From Halorhabdus amylolytica (GTDB taxonomy: Archaea > Halobacteriota > Halobacteria > Halobacteriales > Haloarculaceae): DNA of 38,030 nt. Positions 26,978 through 33,872 of this stretch are shown one piece after another. The stretch is from assembly GCF_004944975.1 (NCBI RefSeq), contig NZ_SPQG01000003.1, forward strand, positions 345,622 to 383,651. The letters run 5' to 3'. The notes beneath the pieces were generated by a model. It was not told the DNA's origin and did not search any database. It worked only from the letters and a program-made list of their open reading frames with translations. Position numbers and translations under genes: made by a program. Within the stretch, counting starts at the first letter, position 1. The number at the start of each line of letters is the position of its first letter.

Positions 26978-27008
26978 GGCAGGACTGTCCGAAAGGTCAG
27001 GGGTCGTC
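26978..27008 (-). repeat. Distal copy of the 31-bp direct repeat before bat
   Basis: This is the second copy, 67 bp from the first and ending 7 bp from the crtI stop codon. It contains ACCCCTGACCTTTCGG at 26989-27004. The single change alters the TATA-like CTTTAGG to CTTTCGG, so this copy could bind a regulator but is a poorer TATA box. Confidence 0.75.
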
Positions 27009-27014
27009 TCGGGG

Positions 27015-28595
27015 TCAGGCTCCGAGAACGGGCGCCAGCGGACTCTTCCCCTGGGCGTCTTCGACGACTGCGTTCGCCGCGTGCTCGCCACTGATGAACG
27101 CCATCGGGACGCCGATCCCCGGCGACGTGAATCCGCCGACGTAGTACAGCCCGTCCATCTTCCTCGCGCGATGGGATGGGCGCATCGGTCCGGTCTGAAA
27201 GAGCGTGTGTGCCAGCCCCAGCGCCGTTCCCTTGGGGTAATTCAGCCGTTCCGCGAAGTCCTCGACACACATCGACTCCTCGAGGACGATCCGATCGCGC
27301 AGGTCGACGCCGACGTTCTCGGCCAGGTCATCGAGGATCAGGTCACGGTATTCTCGACGCAGGTCCGGCGTGTCCGGCAAATCCGGCGCGATCGGCAGCA
27401 GGACGACGACGGCGTGGTGGTCGTCGGGGGCGACGGAATCGTCCGTCAGGGACGGGACGGCCAGATAGTAGGCCGGATCGTCCGGCCAGGCCGGTTCGTC
27501 GAAGATGGCCTCGAAGTGTGGGCCCCAGTCCTCGGGGAACACCAGCGAGTGATGTTCCAGAGGTCCGACATCGCCCTCGATCCCGAGATACAGCAGTAGT
27601 GCCGAGGGCGCATACGTCTGTTTCCTCCAGTGGTCGAGGCGATGGTCGCGCTTCGCGGGCGAGAGCAACTCGCGTTCGACGTGGGCCGGCGGCGCGTTCG
27701 CCACGACGCGGTCGGCTCTGCGTCGACCACGATCAGTCTGTATCGCCAGCCCCGTCGTCGTCGCCTGGATGTCGGTCACCTCGGTGTCCGTCCGGTAGGT
27801 GACGCCGAGTTCCTCGCCGAGGTCGACCAGTCCCTCGACGACGCTGTACATCCCGCCTTCGGGATAGTAGACGCCGAGGTCGAAGTCGACGTGGGCCATC
27901 AGGTTGTACAGTGCGGGCGTGTTCTTCGGCGCGCCCCCCAGGAACACGAGCGTGTACTGCAGCAGTTGCTGGAGCTTCGGGTTCTCGACGTACGTCGAGA
28001 CGTGGTCCTGCATCGAGCCGAGCATTGTCAACCCCGGTCCCAGTCGGATCACGTCGAGATCGAGCAGGTCACGGAAGCGCGAACGGTCCGCGTAGACGAA
28101 GTGTTCCATCCCGACCTCGTAGGTGTGTTCGGCCTCCGCGAGGTACCGGTCGAATGCCTTCCCGCCGCCACGCTCGTAAGCGGCGAAGGTCCGCCTGGTC
28201 CGATTCCGATCCGGCGTGACCGTCACCCAGTCACAGGGCGCGAGGTCGCTCCCGTACGGTTTGCCCGCTCCCGGAATGGGATCGCTGTCACGGTAAAAGA
28301 CCCGATACTGGGGATCGAGCTGCTTGAGCGTGTAGTACTCATCGGGAGTCCGCTCGAAGTGATCGAAAAAACGCTCGAAGACGTCGGGCATCAGGTACCA
28401 CGACGGCCCCGTGTCGAACCGGAACCCCTCGGCTTCGATGAGATTGGCCGCCCCGCCCAGCTGTGACTGCTGCTCTATGACAGTCACCTCAGCACCCGCG
28501 TCGGCCAGATACGCCGCGGTCGTCAGCCCGCCGAACCCGCCACCGATCACGTCGATCGACTCGCCCGCGAGTGGAGACCCGTCGAATCGAGTCAT
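27015..28595 (-). CDS. crtI: Phytoene desaturase-type carotenoid oxidoreductase
   Basis: The 526-residue enzyme belongs to the CrtI family. The N-terminal FAD-binding motif is VIGGGFGGLTTAAYLADAGAEVTVIEQ, followed by LGGAANLIEAEGFRFDTGPSWYLMPDVFERFF, a family hallmark. The C-terminal carotenoid-oxidoreductase signature is LYYVGGFTSPGIGVPMAFISGEHAA. It most likely introduces the double bonds that convert phytoene to lycopene, feeding CrtY. Haloarchaea also have CrtI/CrtD paralogues for bacterioruberin, so the exact step is inferred from context. Its start overlaps the brp stop by 4 bp (ATGA at 28592-28595), which means translational coupling with brp. bat begins 118 bp after its stop. Confidence 0.9.
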   Translation of the reverse strand: MTRFDGSPLAGESIDVIGGGFGGLTTAAYLADAGAEVTVIEQQSQLGGAANLIEAEGFRFDTGPSWYLMPDVFERFFDHFERTPDEYYTLKQLDPQYRVFYRDSDPIPGAGKPYGSDLAPCDWVTVTPDRNRTRRTFAAYERGGGKAFDRYLAEAEHTYEVGMEHFVYADRSRFRDLLDLDVIRLGPGLTMLGSMQDHVSTYVENPKLQQLLQYTLVFLGGAPKNTPALYNLMAHVDFDLGVYYPEGGMYSVVEGLVDLGEELGVTYRTDTEVTDIQATTTGLAIQTDRGRRRADRVVANAPPAHVERELLSPAKRDHRLDHWRKQTYAPSALLLYLGIEGDVGPLEHHSLVFPEDWGPHFEAIFDEPAWPDDPAYYLAVPSLTDDSVAPDDHHAVVVLLPIAPDLPDTPDLRREYRDLILDDLAENVGVDLRDRIVLEESMCVEDFAERLNYPKGTALGLAHTLFQTGPMRPSHRARKMDGLYYVGGFTSPGIGVPMAFISGEHAANAVVEDAQGKSPLAPVLGA

Positions 28596-29665
28596 GGAAC
28601 GTACCAGATGCCGCGCTCGCGGTCCAAAAACGATCCGACGACGACATGTGGCAGCGCGATGATACTGATCGCGACGCTCCAGAACGCCACACCGCCCGAG
28701 AGCAGTGGGGCGCCACCGAGCGGTCGCGTGGCCGCCAGATAGATCGCACCGACGACCGTTGCCGTCGCGATTGCGCCGACGATCAACACGCCCCAGGCTG
28801 TCATGGCCACGACGCGGAGATCGTCACTATCGAGCACCCCGGAGAGGATCCCGCCTTCCTCGGGCACGTCGTCCTCGACATCTGTCTGACGACCGACCTG
28901 GCGCGTCGAGTACCAAAGCGGGAAGTAAAGCCCCACGGCGACGACGACCGGGACCACCGCGAAGTACACGAGCAACAGTAGCGTCTCGACGCTGTCGACG
29001 AGCCATGAACCGCTCCCGTCCCGTCTGGCGTACCCGATTCCGAGGTGAGCGATCGCCAGCGTCGCGAACCCGACGCCAATCAGCGGACGTGTAACAGTGA
29101 AATACGACGTGATACGCCCCAGTCTACCGGGCTGGAAGATGGCGACCATGTAGGTACTGAACGTCTCGAAGGTGCCCGGCCAGCAGACGATCGGGACCGC
29201 CATTACCGAACCGCCCCGCACCAGTGCCGCGAGGTGACGCTGGACGTCCGACCGGAGATGACTGCTCCCTGTCACGGCATCCATGACGTGTAGGCCACCG
29301 TAGCCTCCCTTCAGGACGGCTATCGTGATCGCGAGCGCGAGACCGGCGATCGGGGCGGCGAGGAACAACGCGAGAAAGCCGGCGATCAGTGCGAGGTAGG
29401 CGACCACGTAACGCCCCTGGAAATCCAGTCCCCGCTGGCGGATGTTGTTGAAGTGTTCGTACCCACCGTGTGGGAGATTCAACGCGACCATCCCGAAGAG
29501 GTAGATCGCAGCCTGCATCTCCAGCCCGAGCCGAACGCCGAACGAAGCCGCGAGAACGAACGCTCCGGTCACAACGAGCAACGCGACCCGGGAAACGGTC
29601 ACAGGAAGATTTTCGCCCCGGAAGTCGAACCCCGTTCCAGGCCGTTCGTGTGCAATCTGTCCCAT
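28592..29665 (-). CDS. brp: Brp/Blh-family beta-carotene 15,15'-dioxygenase
   Basis: The 357-residue multi-pass membrane enzyme splits beta-carotene into two retinal molecules for the opsin. Family His residues, the expected iron ligands, are visible in NLPHGGYEHFNN, GLHVMDAVTGSSHLRSDVQRH and ALPHVVVGSFLD. About eight hydrophobic helices alternate with these motifs. The region VEDDVPEEGGILSG is a soluble acidic loop. ATG at 29663-29665 gives the start MGQIAHERPG; the open frame extends far upstream but crosses the Bat UAS and the divergent zinc-finger gene, so the longer version is rejected. It heads the brp-crtI unit and is preceded by a perfect UAS match. Confidence 0.9.
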   Translation of the reverse strand: MGQIAHERPGTGFDFRGENLPVTVSRVALLVVTGAFVLAASFGVRLGLEMQAAIYLFGMVALNLPHGGYEHFNNIRQRGLDFQGRYVVAYLALIAGFLALFLAAPIAGLALAITIAVLKGGYGGLHVMDAVTGSSHLRSDVQRHLAALVRGGSVMAVPIVCWPGTFETFSTYMVAIFQPGRLGRITSYFTVTRPLIGVGFATLAIAHLGIGYARRDGSGSWLVDSVETLLLLVYFAVVPVVVAVGLYFPLWYSTRQVGRQTDVEDDVPEEGGILSGVLDSDDLRVVAMTAWGVLIVGAIATATVVGAIYLAATRPLGGAPLLSGGVAFWSVAISIIALPHVVVGSFLDRERGIWYVP

Positions 29666-29702
29666 ACGATTGCGTACCGGCGAAGCCCGCCTCAATCGGC
29701 TA

Positions 29703-29717
29703 CCAAATATATGGGGT
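29703..29717 (-). promoter_or_regulatory. Candidate Bat upstream activating sequence of brp
   Basis: The minus strand reads ACCCCATATATTTGG, a match to all fixed positions of ACC-N7-TTnGG and also to the preferred C at position 4 and A at position 6. It ends 38 bp before the brp ATG, close to the 43 bp seen at bop. The same DNA lies 58-72 bp upstream of the divergent zinc-finger gene. Confidence 0.7.
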
Positions 29718-29743
29718 AGTGGAGATCGGTCTCCGGGCAGGAG

Positions 29744-29749
29744 TTTTAA
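29744..29749 (+). promoter_or_regulatory. TATA box of the brz-like gene
   Basis: TTTTAA is 26-31 bp before the ATG at 29775, fitting leaderless transcription, and lies close to the Bat UAS that serves the opposite gene. Confidence 0.55.
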
Positions 29750-29774
29750 CCGATGGCGATCGAAACAGACGACG

Positions 29775-29957
29775 ATGGGAATCGAAACGCTTGCCTGCCC
29801 CGAGTGTGGTGCTGAGGCGAAGATGGGGCTGCCACGGAGCGCTACGGTCAGATCGGTCGCCGTCAATCGGCACGAGGAACCCGCCGACGAGCGCATCAAG
29901 GTCCGGGAGAACGTCTGTCCCAACGACCACCGTTTTTTCGTTACCTTCGCGTTCTGA
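29775..29957 (+). CDS. brz: 60-residue CPxCG zinc-finger protein, Brz-like
   Basis: The protein is only 60 residues long. It begins MGIETLACPECGAEAKMGLP and ends VCPNDHRFFVTFAF. The paired CPECG and CPNDH knuckles supply three Cys and a His for one zinc ion. In H. salinarum a 60-residue zinc-finger protein, Brz, is encoded in the bop-brp intergenic region and regulates bop and carotenoid genes. The gene here has the same size, the same motif type and the same divergent position next to brp. Orthology is therefore likely although it rests on context and remembered features, not an alignment. An alternative is an unrelated member of the large haloarchaeal CPxCG family. Confidence 0.65.
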   Translation: MGIETLACPECGAEAKMGLPRSATVRSVAVNRHEEPADERIKVRENVCPNDHRFFVTFAF

Positions 29958-30053
29958 CGAGATCCGCTCGGGCCGAGATCCATTCCGTCCGACGAATTCG
30001 AACGATGACCCGGAGAACCTAGTTTCAACTTGGAGGGGGTCGACACCCGATCC

Positions 30054-30761
30054 ATGGAGCACGAGATCGAACATCGACCCTCCTACGCACTGTTGACAGT
30101 CGAACTCGGCCAGAGTGAGGAAATCCAGGCCGAAGCGGGAGCAATGGTCAGTCACACCGACGGTATCACAATCGAAACGGGCGCACAGGGCGGAATAGTC
30201 GACTCGCTGAAGCGCAAGGCCTTCGGCGGGGAGTCGTTCTTCATGAACACGTTCAGCGCCGAGCGACCGGGACACGTCACGCTCGCCCCGCCGCTCCCGG
30301 GCGATGTCGTGGACAAGGACCTCGAAGACGAACGATTGCTCGTCCAATCCGGGTCGTTTCTGGCCGCCGACCCGGGGATCGACATCGACACGAAGTTCGG
30401 CGGCGGGCGTACGTTCTTCGGCGGTGAAGGGCTATTCTTGCTCGAACTGTCGGGGACCGGCCGGACCTTCCTCTCTAGTTACGGTGCGATCGAACGCGTC
30501 GATCTCGACCCCGGCGAGACTTACACCGTCGACACCGGCCACATCGTCGCCTTTGAGGGATCGACGACCTTCGACGTCAGCAAGGTCGGCGGATTGAAGT
30601 CCACGCTTTTCAGTGGCGAGGGGTTGGTCTGTGAGTTCCAGGGCGAGGGCAGGGTCTGGTTGCAGACCCGCAGTACTGACGCCTTCCTGTCGTGGCTCAT
30701 CCCCAACCTCCCGAGCAACGGGGGCGGTGATCAAGATAGCGGATTCAGCGTGGACTTCTGA
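30054..30761 (+). CDS. AIM24/TIGR00266-family protein
   Basis: The 235-residue protein starts MEHEIEHRPSYALLTVELGQSEEIQAEAGAMVSHTDG, the usual opening of TIGR00266/AIM24 beta-prism proteins. Further family blocks are FFMNTFSAERPGHVTLAPPLPGDV, QSGSFLAADPGIDIDTKFGG and EGLFLLELSGTGRTFLSSYGAI. A Gly/Asp-rich tail ends the protein. The family is widespread and of unclear biochemical role; it has been tied to membrane or mitochondrial biogenesis in yeast. It is a single gene, with the start chosen at ATG 30054. It converges on the FAU-1-like gene with 38 bp between. Confidence 0.88.
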   Translation: MEHEIEHRPSYALLTVELGQSEEIQAEAGAMVSHTDGITIETGAQGGIVDSLKRKAFGGESFFMNTFSAERPGHVTLAPPLPGDVVDKDLEDERLLVQSGSFLAADPGIDIDTKFGGGRTFFGGEGLFLLELSGTGRTFLSSYGAIERVDLDPGETYTVDTGHIVAFEGSTTFDVSKVGGLKSTLFSGEGLVCEFQGEGRVWLQTRSTDAFLSWLIPNLPSNGGGDQDSGFSVDF

Positions 30762-30799
30762 CGGAACTGGGCGGGGTACTTCCCCTCACGTCGGCCGAC

Positions 30800-32203
30800 T
30801 CAAAGCGCGTTCTCGACCGCGCTCGCCACCTCGCGGGCCTTCTCGGCGAGAGGTTTGGGGACATGTCCCGCTTGGACGGCCACGTCGAGTTCGTCGTCGT
30901 CTACGCGTTTGACGGTTCCGTCAGCGTGTTTGACCACGTCGACGTGGAGGTCGACGTAGCGGATCTCACCCGGGAACACCTCGACGGGCGTACAGACGTT
31001 GACGTAGGTTCCGCGTGTGTTCCCATCTGCACTCCGGTAGACGGTAGGATACCACCACTTTCCCTCGGTGAACTTCGTGGCGGCCACGTCGCCGGCCTGT
31101 CGCTCGACTCCCAGCGCGTCGTAGGTTCCGCCGGGGGACATCTCGCGTTCGACCCGGACGGTGCCCTCGGGGTCGCGTTCGACCACCTCGCCGCGGCCCA
31201 GGCTGATCGTTCGACCGTCGGGTTTCCCGTGAGCGATCGCGATCTGATCCCCCTCTGTCGGGCCGAACTGGCGAGTCACCACGTCGAAGGGAAATTCGCT
31301 ATCGAGATCGGGTGTAAGCTCCTCGACGAAGTCGACCGCGGCACTCGCCCGTTCGTCGCCGGCCTTGATGCGGTGGTGGCCGGGCATCGTCACTGTCACG
31401 TCCCGGCGGTGCTCGTCAAGTGCGAAGCGGGACTCCCGACCGAACAGCACCCACACGGTTCCTTCCCCCGCATAGACCAGCCCAGTATCGACCTGTTCGT
31501 CGGCCTCCGCCAGCGCGGCATCGAGTTCCTCGGCACGCTCGACTTTGTGATCCAGCGCCGCCTCGAGGACGTCAAACCCAACGTCCTCGGCGTCGCGGCC
31601 CCAGGAGACGCGCCAGCCATCAGGAATCTCCACCGAGAGGACATCGAGCAGGTCCGGACCGCCGGTCCCGGCACGCGATCGTTCGCGGACCAGTGTCGCC
31701 AGTTCTCCGTCGACGGTCAGCGTCGTTCCCAGCTCGGCCCGATCGTCGCTCCAGGGTGCGGCGGGAGTCGTCACCTGTACGCGCAGGCGGTCGTCCGTCT
31801 CGATGTGAGCATCAGTCGCGCCGTAGGGGAGAAACCCTTCGCTGTCGCCGAGGTCGACGACCGCACCGCTGCCCAACGTTTCGGTGACGACACCCTCGAA
31901 GACCGCTCCGCGTGGTGTCGGATCACTCCAGAAGAGCGTGTCTCTGGCCACCTCGAACCGATCGCGAACCGCGTCGACGCTGTCAGGGTCGCCGACGAGT
32001 CCGACGCCAAGCCGGTCATCATCGGGAACGACCGAGACGTCGGCAGGCCCCGACGAGAACCCGCCGTCGAACCGGCGTTCGATCGGTGGTGACGCCTGAA
32101 CGATCTCGGAATCGTCCGCACTGTCAAGTAGCCGCGTCAATGCGGTGGCATAGATACCCCGACAGCGGACAGCGATCGGAGCGTCGGTTTCCGAGTCGGT
32201 CAT
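30800..32203 (-). CDS. FAU-1-like RNA-binding protein (RNase E/G S1 region plus DUF402)
   Basis: The 467-residue protein resembles archaeal FAU-1 (AU-1), an RNA-binding protein related to RNase E/G and reported to process rRNA precursors. An S1-like segment (GAVFEGVVTETLGSGAVVDLGDSEGFLPYG) is near residue 105. The DUF402 domain fills the C-terminus (GGTYDALGVERQAGDVAATKFTEGKWWYPTVYRS...FPGEIRYVDLHVDVVK). The central part includes HRIKAGDERASAAVDFVEEL, also typical. The start ATG at 32201-32203 overlaps the upstream gene's stop as ATGA. The frame is open to 32317, but that is the shadow of the upstream gene. Confidence 0.85.
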   Translation of the reverse strand: MTDSETDAPIAVRCRGIYATALTRLLDSADDSEIVQASPPIERRFDGGFSSGPADVSVVPDDDRLGVGLVGDPDSVDAVRDRFEVARDTLFWSDPTPRGAVFEGVVTETLGSGAVVDLGDSEGFLPYGATDAHIETDDRLRVQVTTPAAPWSDDRAELGTTLTVDGELATLVRERSRAGTGGPDLLDVLSVEIPDGWRVSWGRDAEDVGFDVLEAALDHKVERAEELDAALAEADEQVDTGLVYAGEGTVWVLFGRESRFALDEHRRDVTVTMPGHHRIKAGDERASAAVDFVEELTPDLDSEFPFDVVTRQFGPTEGDQIAIAHGKPDGRTISLGRGEVVERDPEGTVRVEREMSPGGTYDALGVERQAGDVAATKFTEGKWWYPTVYRSADGNTRGTYVNVCTPVEVFPGEIRYVDLHVDVVKHADGTVKRVDDDELDVAVQAGHVPKPLAEKAREVASAVENAL

Positions 32204-32577
32204 AGGGCGTCCCGATCGTGGGTGAAGCGTACCCGATCGTCGATCGTCGGGCCCAGCGACAGTTCGACGAGCGTTCCGTCTTCGAGGATCCGCCCGCCTT
32301 CGACGGGAACACCCCACCCTTCGAAGCGGATGTATCCCCGTATATCGGCGGCGTGCGTATAGAGATCGACATACTCGAGCGTATGCTCGGGATACCTCTC
32401 GTCGGAGTGGGCTCGGTCCATGTCCGAGATGACAGTGTCCACACTCTCGAAGAACGCTTCGAGGGCCGTTGCCTCCTCGCGAGTCGCTTCGACGACTAGC
32501 TCCGAGGCCGTCCGGAGCTCGGTCGTCGAGAGACCGACCTCGCGAAGCGCAGCTTGCGTTCGCGGATCGAAGTGCAT
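32200..32577 (-). CDS. Small haloarchaeal protein coupled to the FAU-1-like gene (possibly DUF7532)
   Basis: The 125-residue acidic protein starts MHFDPRTQAALREVGLSTTELRTASELVVEATREE and ends LGPTIDDRVRFTHDRDAL. It contains DRAHSDERYPEHTLEYVDLYTHAADIRGYIRF, with several His and acidic residues that could bind a metal. I recall a conserved haloarchaeal family of this type (DUF7532) next to FAU-1 genes but cannot verify the number. Its stop overlaps the FAU-1-like start by 4 bp, so the two are translated together and may act together on RNA. A TATA-like GTTTTC lies about 25-30 bp before its ATG. Confidence 0.7.
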   Translation of the reverse strand: MHFDPRTQAALREVGLSTTELRTASELVVEATREEATALEAFFESVDTVISDMDRAHSDERYPEHTLEYVDLYTHAADIRGYIRFEGWGVPVEGGRILEDGTLVELSLGPTIDDRVRFTHDRDAL

Positions 32578-32625
32578 GGAGTACGTTGTTGGGTGGCGCT
32601 TGAAAACCTCGTGGTCAGGCCCCGA

Positions 32626-32784
32626 TCAGACGACGATGTTCAACACGAGGACGAGCACGCCAAAGAGCGCTCCGAAGGCGACGATCGTCTTGGGATCGAT
32701 GCGGATCGCGTTGCTGTCCTCGGCGTCGAAGTACCGGACGAGACCGGCACTCGACATCAGGCCTCCACTGTCGTCGCTGCTCAT
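32626..32784 (-). CDS. Sec61-beta (SecG-like) translocon subunit
   Basis: The 52-residue protein reads [38 protein letters not shown] followed by a single C-terminal transmembrane helix ([14 protein letters not shown]). The [10 protein letters not shown] and AIxIDPKT pieces are the hallmark of archaeal Sec61-beta, a tail-anchored non-essential subunit of the SecYEbeta protein channel. The true start is ATG 32782-32784; the open frame continues upstream to 32889 but those residues are basic shadow sequence running into the repeats. It is monocistronic or read with the two genes that follow on the same strand. Confidence 0.93.
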   Translation of the reverse strand: MSSDDSGGLMSSAGLVRYFDAEDSNAIRIDPKTIVAFGALFGVLVLVLNIVV

Positions 32785-32830
32785 ATTCGGCACTGGTCGG
32801 CGGATCCGCCTAAGCCTTTCGACACGTTCC

Positions 32831-32859
32831 TCGGAGCGGGAAGAACAGTCCCGCTCGGA
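32831..32859. repeat. 10-bp stem hairpin upstream of Sec61-beta
   Basis: TCGGAGCGGG and CCCGCTCGGA flank a 9-bp loop; 9 of 10 positions pair. It lies just left of the larger palindromic element and 47 bp or more upstream of the Sec61-beta start. Confidence 0.6.
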
Positions 32860-32868
32860 TCGTCTCTC

Positions 32869-32949
32869 ATACGGATTGCTCTCAGTCATTCCACATCGAC
32901 CGCCCCCAGTCAGGCGGTCGTAGTGGTAAACAGTGAGAGCAATCCGTAT
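32869..32949. repeat. 81-bp palindromic (MITE-like) element
   Basis: Perfect 16-bp inverted arms ATACGGATTGCTCTCA and TGAGAGCAATCCGTAT bound the element. Inside them a second inverted pair, CCACATCGACCGCC and GGCGGTCGTAGTGG (12 of 14 pairing), surrounds an 8-bp loop. The whole folds into one long hairpin. There is no ORF. Miniature inverted-repeat elements mobilised by an IS look like this, but no flanking target duplication was identified. Confidence 0.65.
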
Positions 32950-32961
32950 CAGTCAGGGGGA

Positions 32962-33019
32962 ACGACCCACGCACCCGATTCGTTATCGATACGACCCACG
33001 CACCCGATTCGTTATCGAT
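32962..33019. repeat. Perfect 29-bp tandem duplication
   Basis: Two identical 29-bp units (32962-32990 and 32991-33019) begin ACGACCCACGCACCC and end GTTATCGAT. The right copy contains the stop codon and final codon region of the minus-strand membrane winged-helix gene. The left copy therefore repeats the end of that gene plus its 3' flank. Confidence 0.95.
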
Positions 33020-33551
33020 TCAAGAGTGCACGCGCGTACAACCAGCGTCGCGACCAGAGTTGGTAGGCCGTCGAGACAGCCAGGACGAACAACAACACGG
33101 TCGCGAACACGAGAGTCTCACCGAGCGCGAACGGGGGCAGACCCGTCTCCGCCCCGACGATCGCGAAGAGACCGAAAACCCCCACCGTCCGGTAGTAGGT
33201 GCTCCAGGAGATGCCCAACCCCGTCACGACGTTCATGTAGGGTTCGATCTCTCTAGCTCGCTCGCGGAGTCGAACACGCTTTCGGTCCCTGTCGTACTGG
33301 ACGATGCCGAGCGAGTCCAACTTGGGTAGGTGTGTCTGGTGAAGCGAGTTGTAGACGCTCTGTCTGATGTTCGTCGGCGGCGGCGAGGAACCGGTCTCCC
33401 GGGACGCGATCCGCTCGGCCAGCCTCCGCAACGGTACCGGATCGATGTGCTGCTTGAGATACTCAAGCACCCGGCGGCGACGGTCGTTTCGGAGGACGTC
33501 GTGGACCTCCTCCGGATCGATACGTGTCTGTCTAACTGCGAGGGCTCCCAT
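33012..33551 (-). CDS. Membrane-anchored winged-helix protein (DUF7344-like)
   Basis: The 179-residue protein has an N-terminal winged-helix domain (about residues 12-100: IDPEEVHDVLRNDRRRRVLEYLKQH, then SVYNSLHQTHLPKLDSLGIVQYDRDRKRV, the recognition-helix and wing region). Two transmembrane helices follow (YRTVGVFGLFAIVGA and LVFATVLLFVLAVSTAY). Haloarchaea have many such proteins (remembered as DUF7344), often beside surface-protein genes, as here with the divergent SipW-type array. It may sense the membrane or cell surface and regulate its neighbours. The ATG at 33549-33551 follows a purine-rich GGGAGTGGGACACC. An AT-rich box at 33617-33630 gives a leader of about 40 bases. Confidence 0.8.
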   Translation of the reverse strand: MGALAVRQTRIDPEEVHDVLRNDRRRRVLEYLKQHIDPVPLRRLAERIASRETGSSPPPTNIRQSVYNSLHQTHLPKLDSLGIVQYDRDRKRVRLRERAREIEPYMNVVTGLGISWSTYYRTVGVFGLFAIVGAETGLPPFALGETLVFATVLLFVLAVSTAYQLWSRRWLYARALLNR

Positions 33552-33872
33552 GGTGTCCCACTCCCAATGTTTTACCTCACCCCAACTCGAGTGAGGCCCG
33601 AAGCAATGGTGAACCGTACCATATATAAAATCCCCTTATAGTTTGGCTAACAATTAATTAATGGGAGATGTCCCCGGACGAGGCCGGACAGCGGGGTTGT
33701 TCAATCGCTGATTCAGGCGGGCCGTGGAGTGAGTCGGAGAGATAAACGGGTCGTTTGAATGTCCGAACGTTCGATTCTGTGGAGATGATCCGGCGATTAG
33801 CTATGGGGGATGGGAACATGCGGTGTGATACGTTCGGCCCGCCTGGGGTGGGCGGGACGAACAGGAGAGACC
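33552..33872 (+). promoter_or_regulatory. Divergent promoter region between the winged-helix gene and the SipW array
   Basis: This 321-bp gap is the most AT-rich part of the window around 33615-33665. It contains ACCATATATAAAATCCCCTT (usable as a TATA box on either strand), CTTATAG, and AATTAATTAATGGG. From 33666 to 33830 no gene or site was recognised. The last 40 bp hold a hairpin and a Shine-Dalgarno-like GGAG. Confidence 0.5.
33832..33862 (+). repeat. Hairpin abutting the ribosome-binding site of the first array gene
   Basis: GTTCGGCCCGCC and GGCGGGACGAAC pair at 11 of 12 positions around a 7-base loop. The stem ends one base before AGGAGAGACC, so it leaves the GGAG exposed but could block it if extended. 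The ATG is 11 bp beyond the stem. Confidence 0.6.

Noticed and set aside
30863-32092. 409-codon plus-strand frame opposite the FAU-1-like gene
   Set aside because: It is the exact antisense of a recognisable coding gene and has no family resemblance.
32962-33019. Possible CRISPR repeats
   Set aside because: Two units in direct contact without spacers and no cas gene; a simple tandem duplication.
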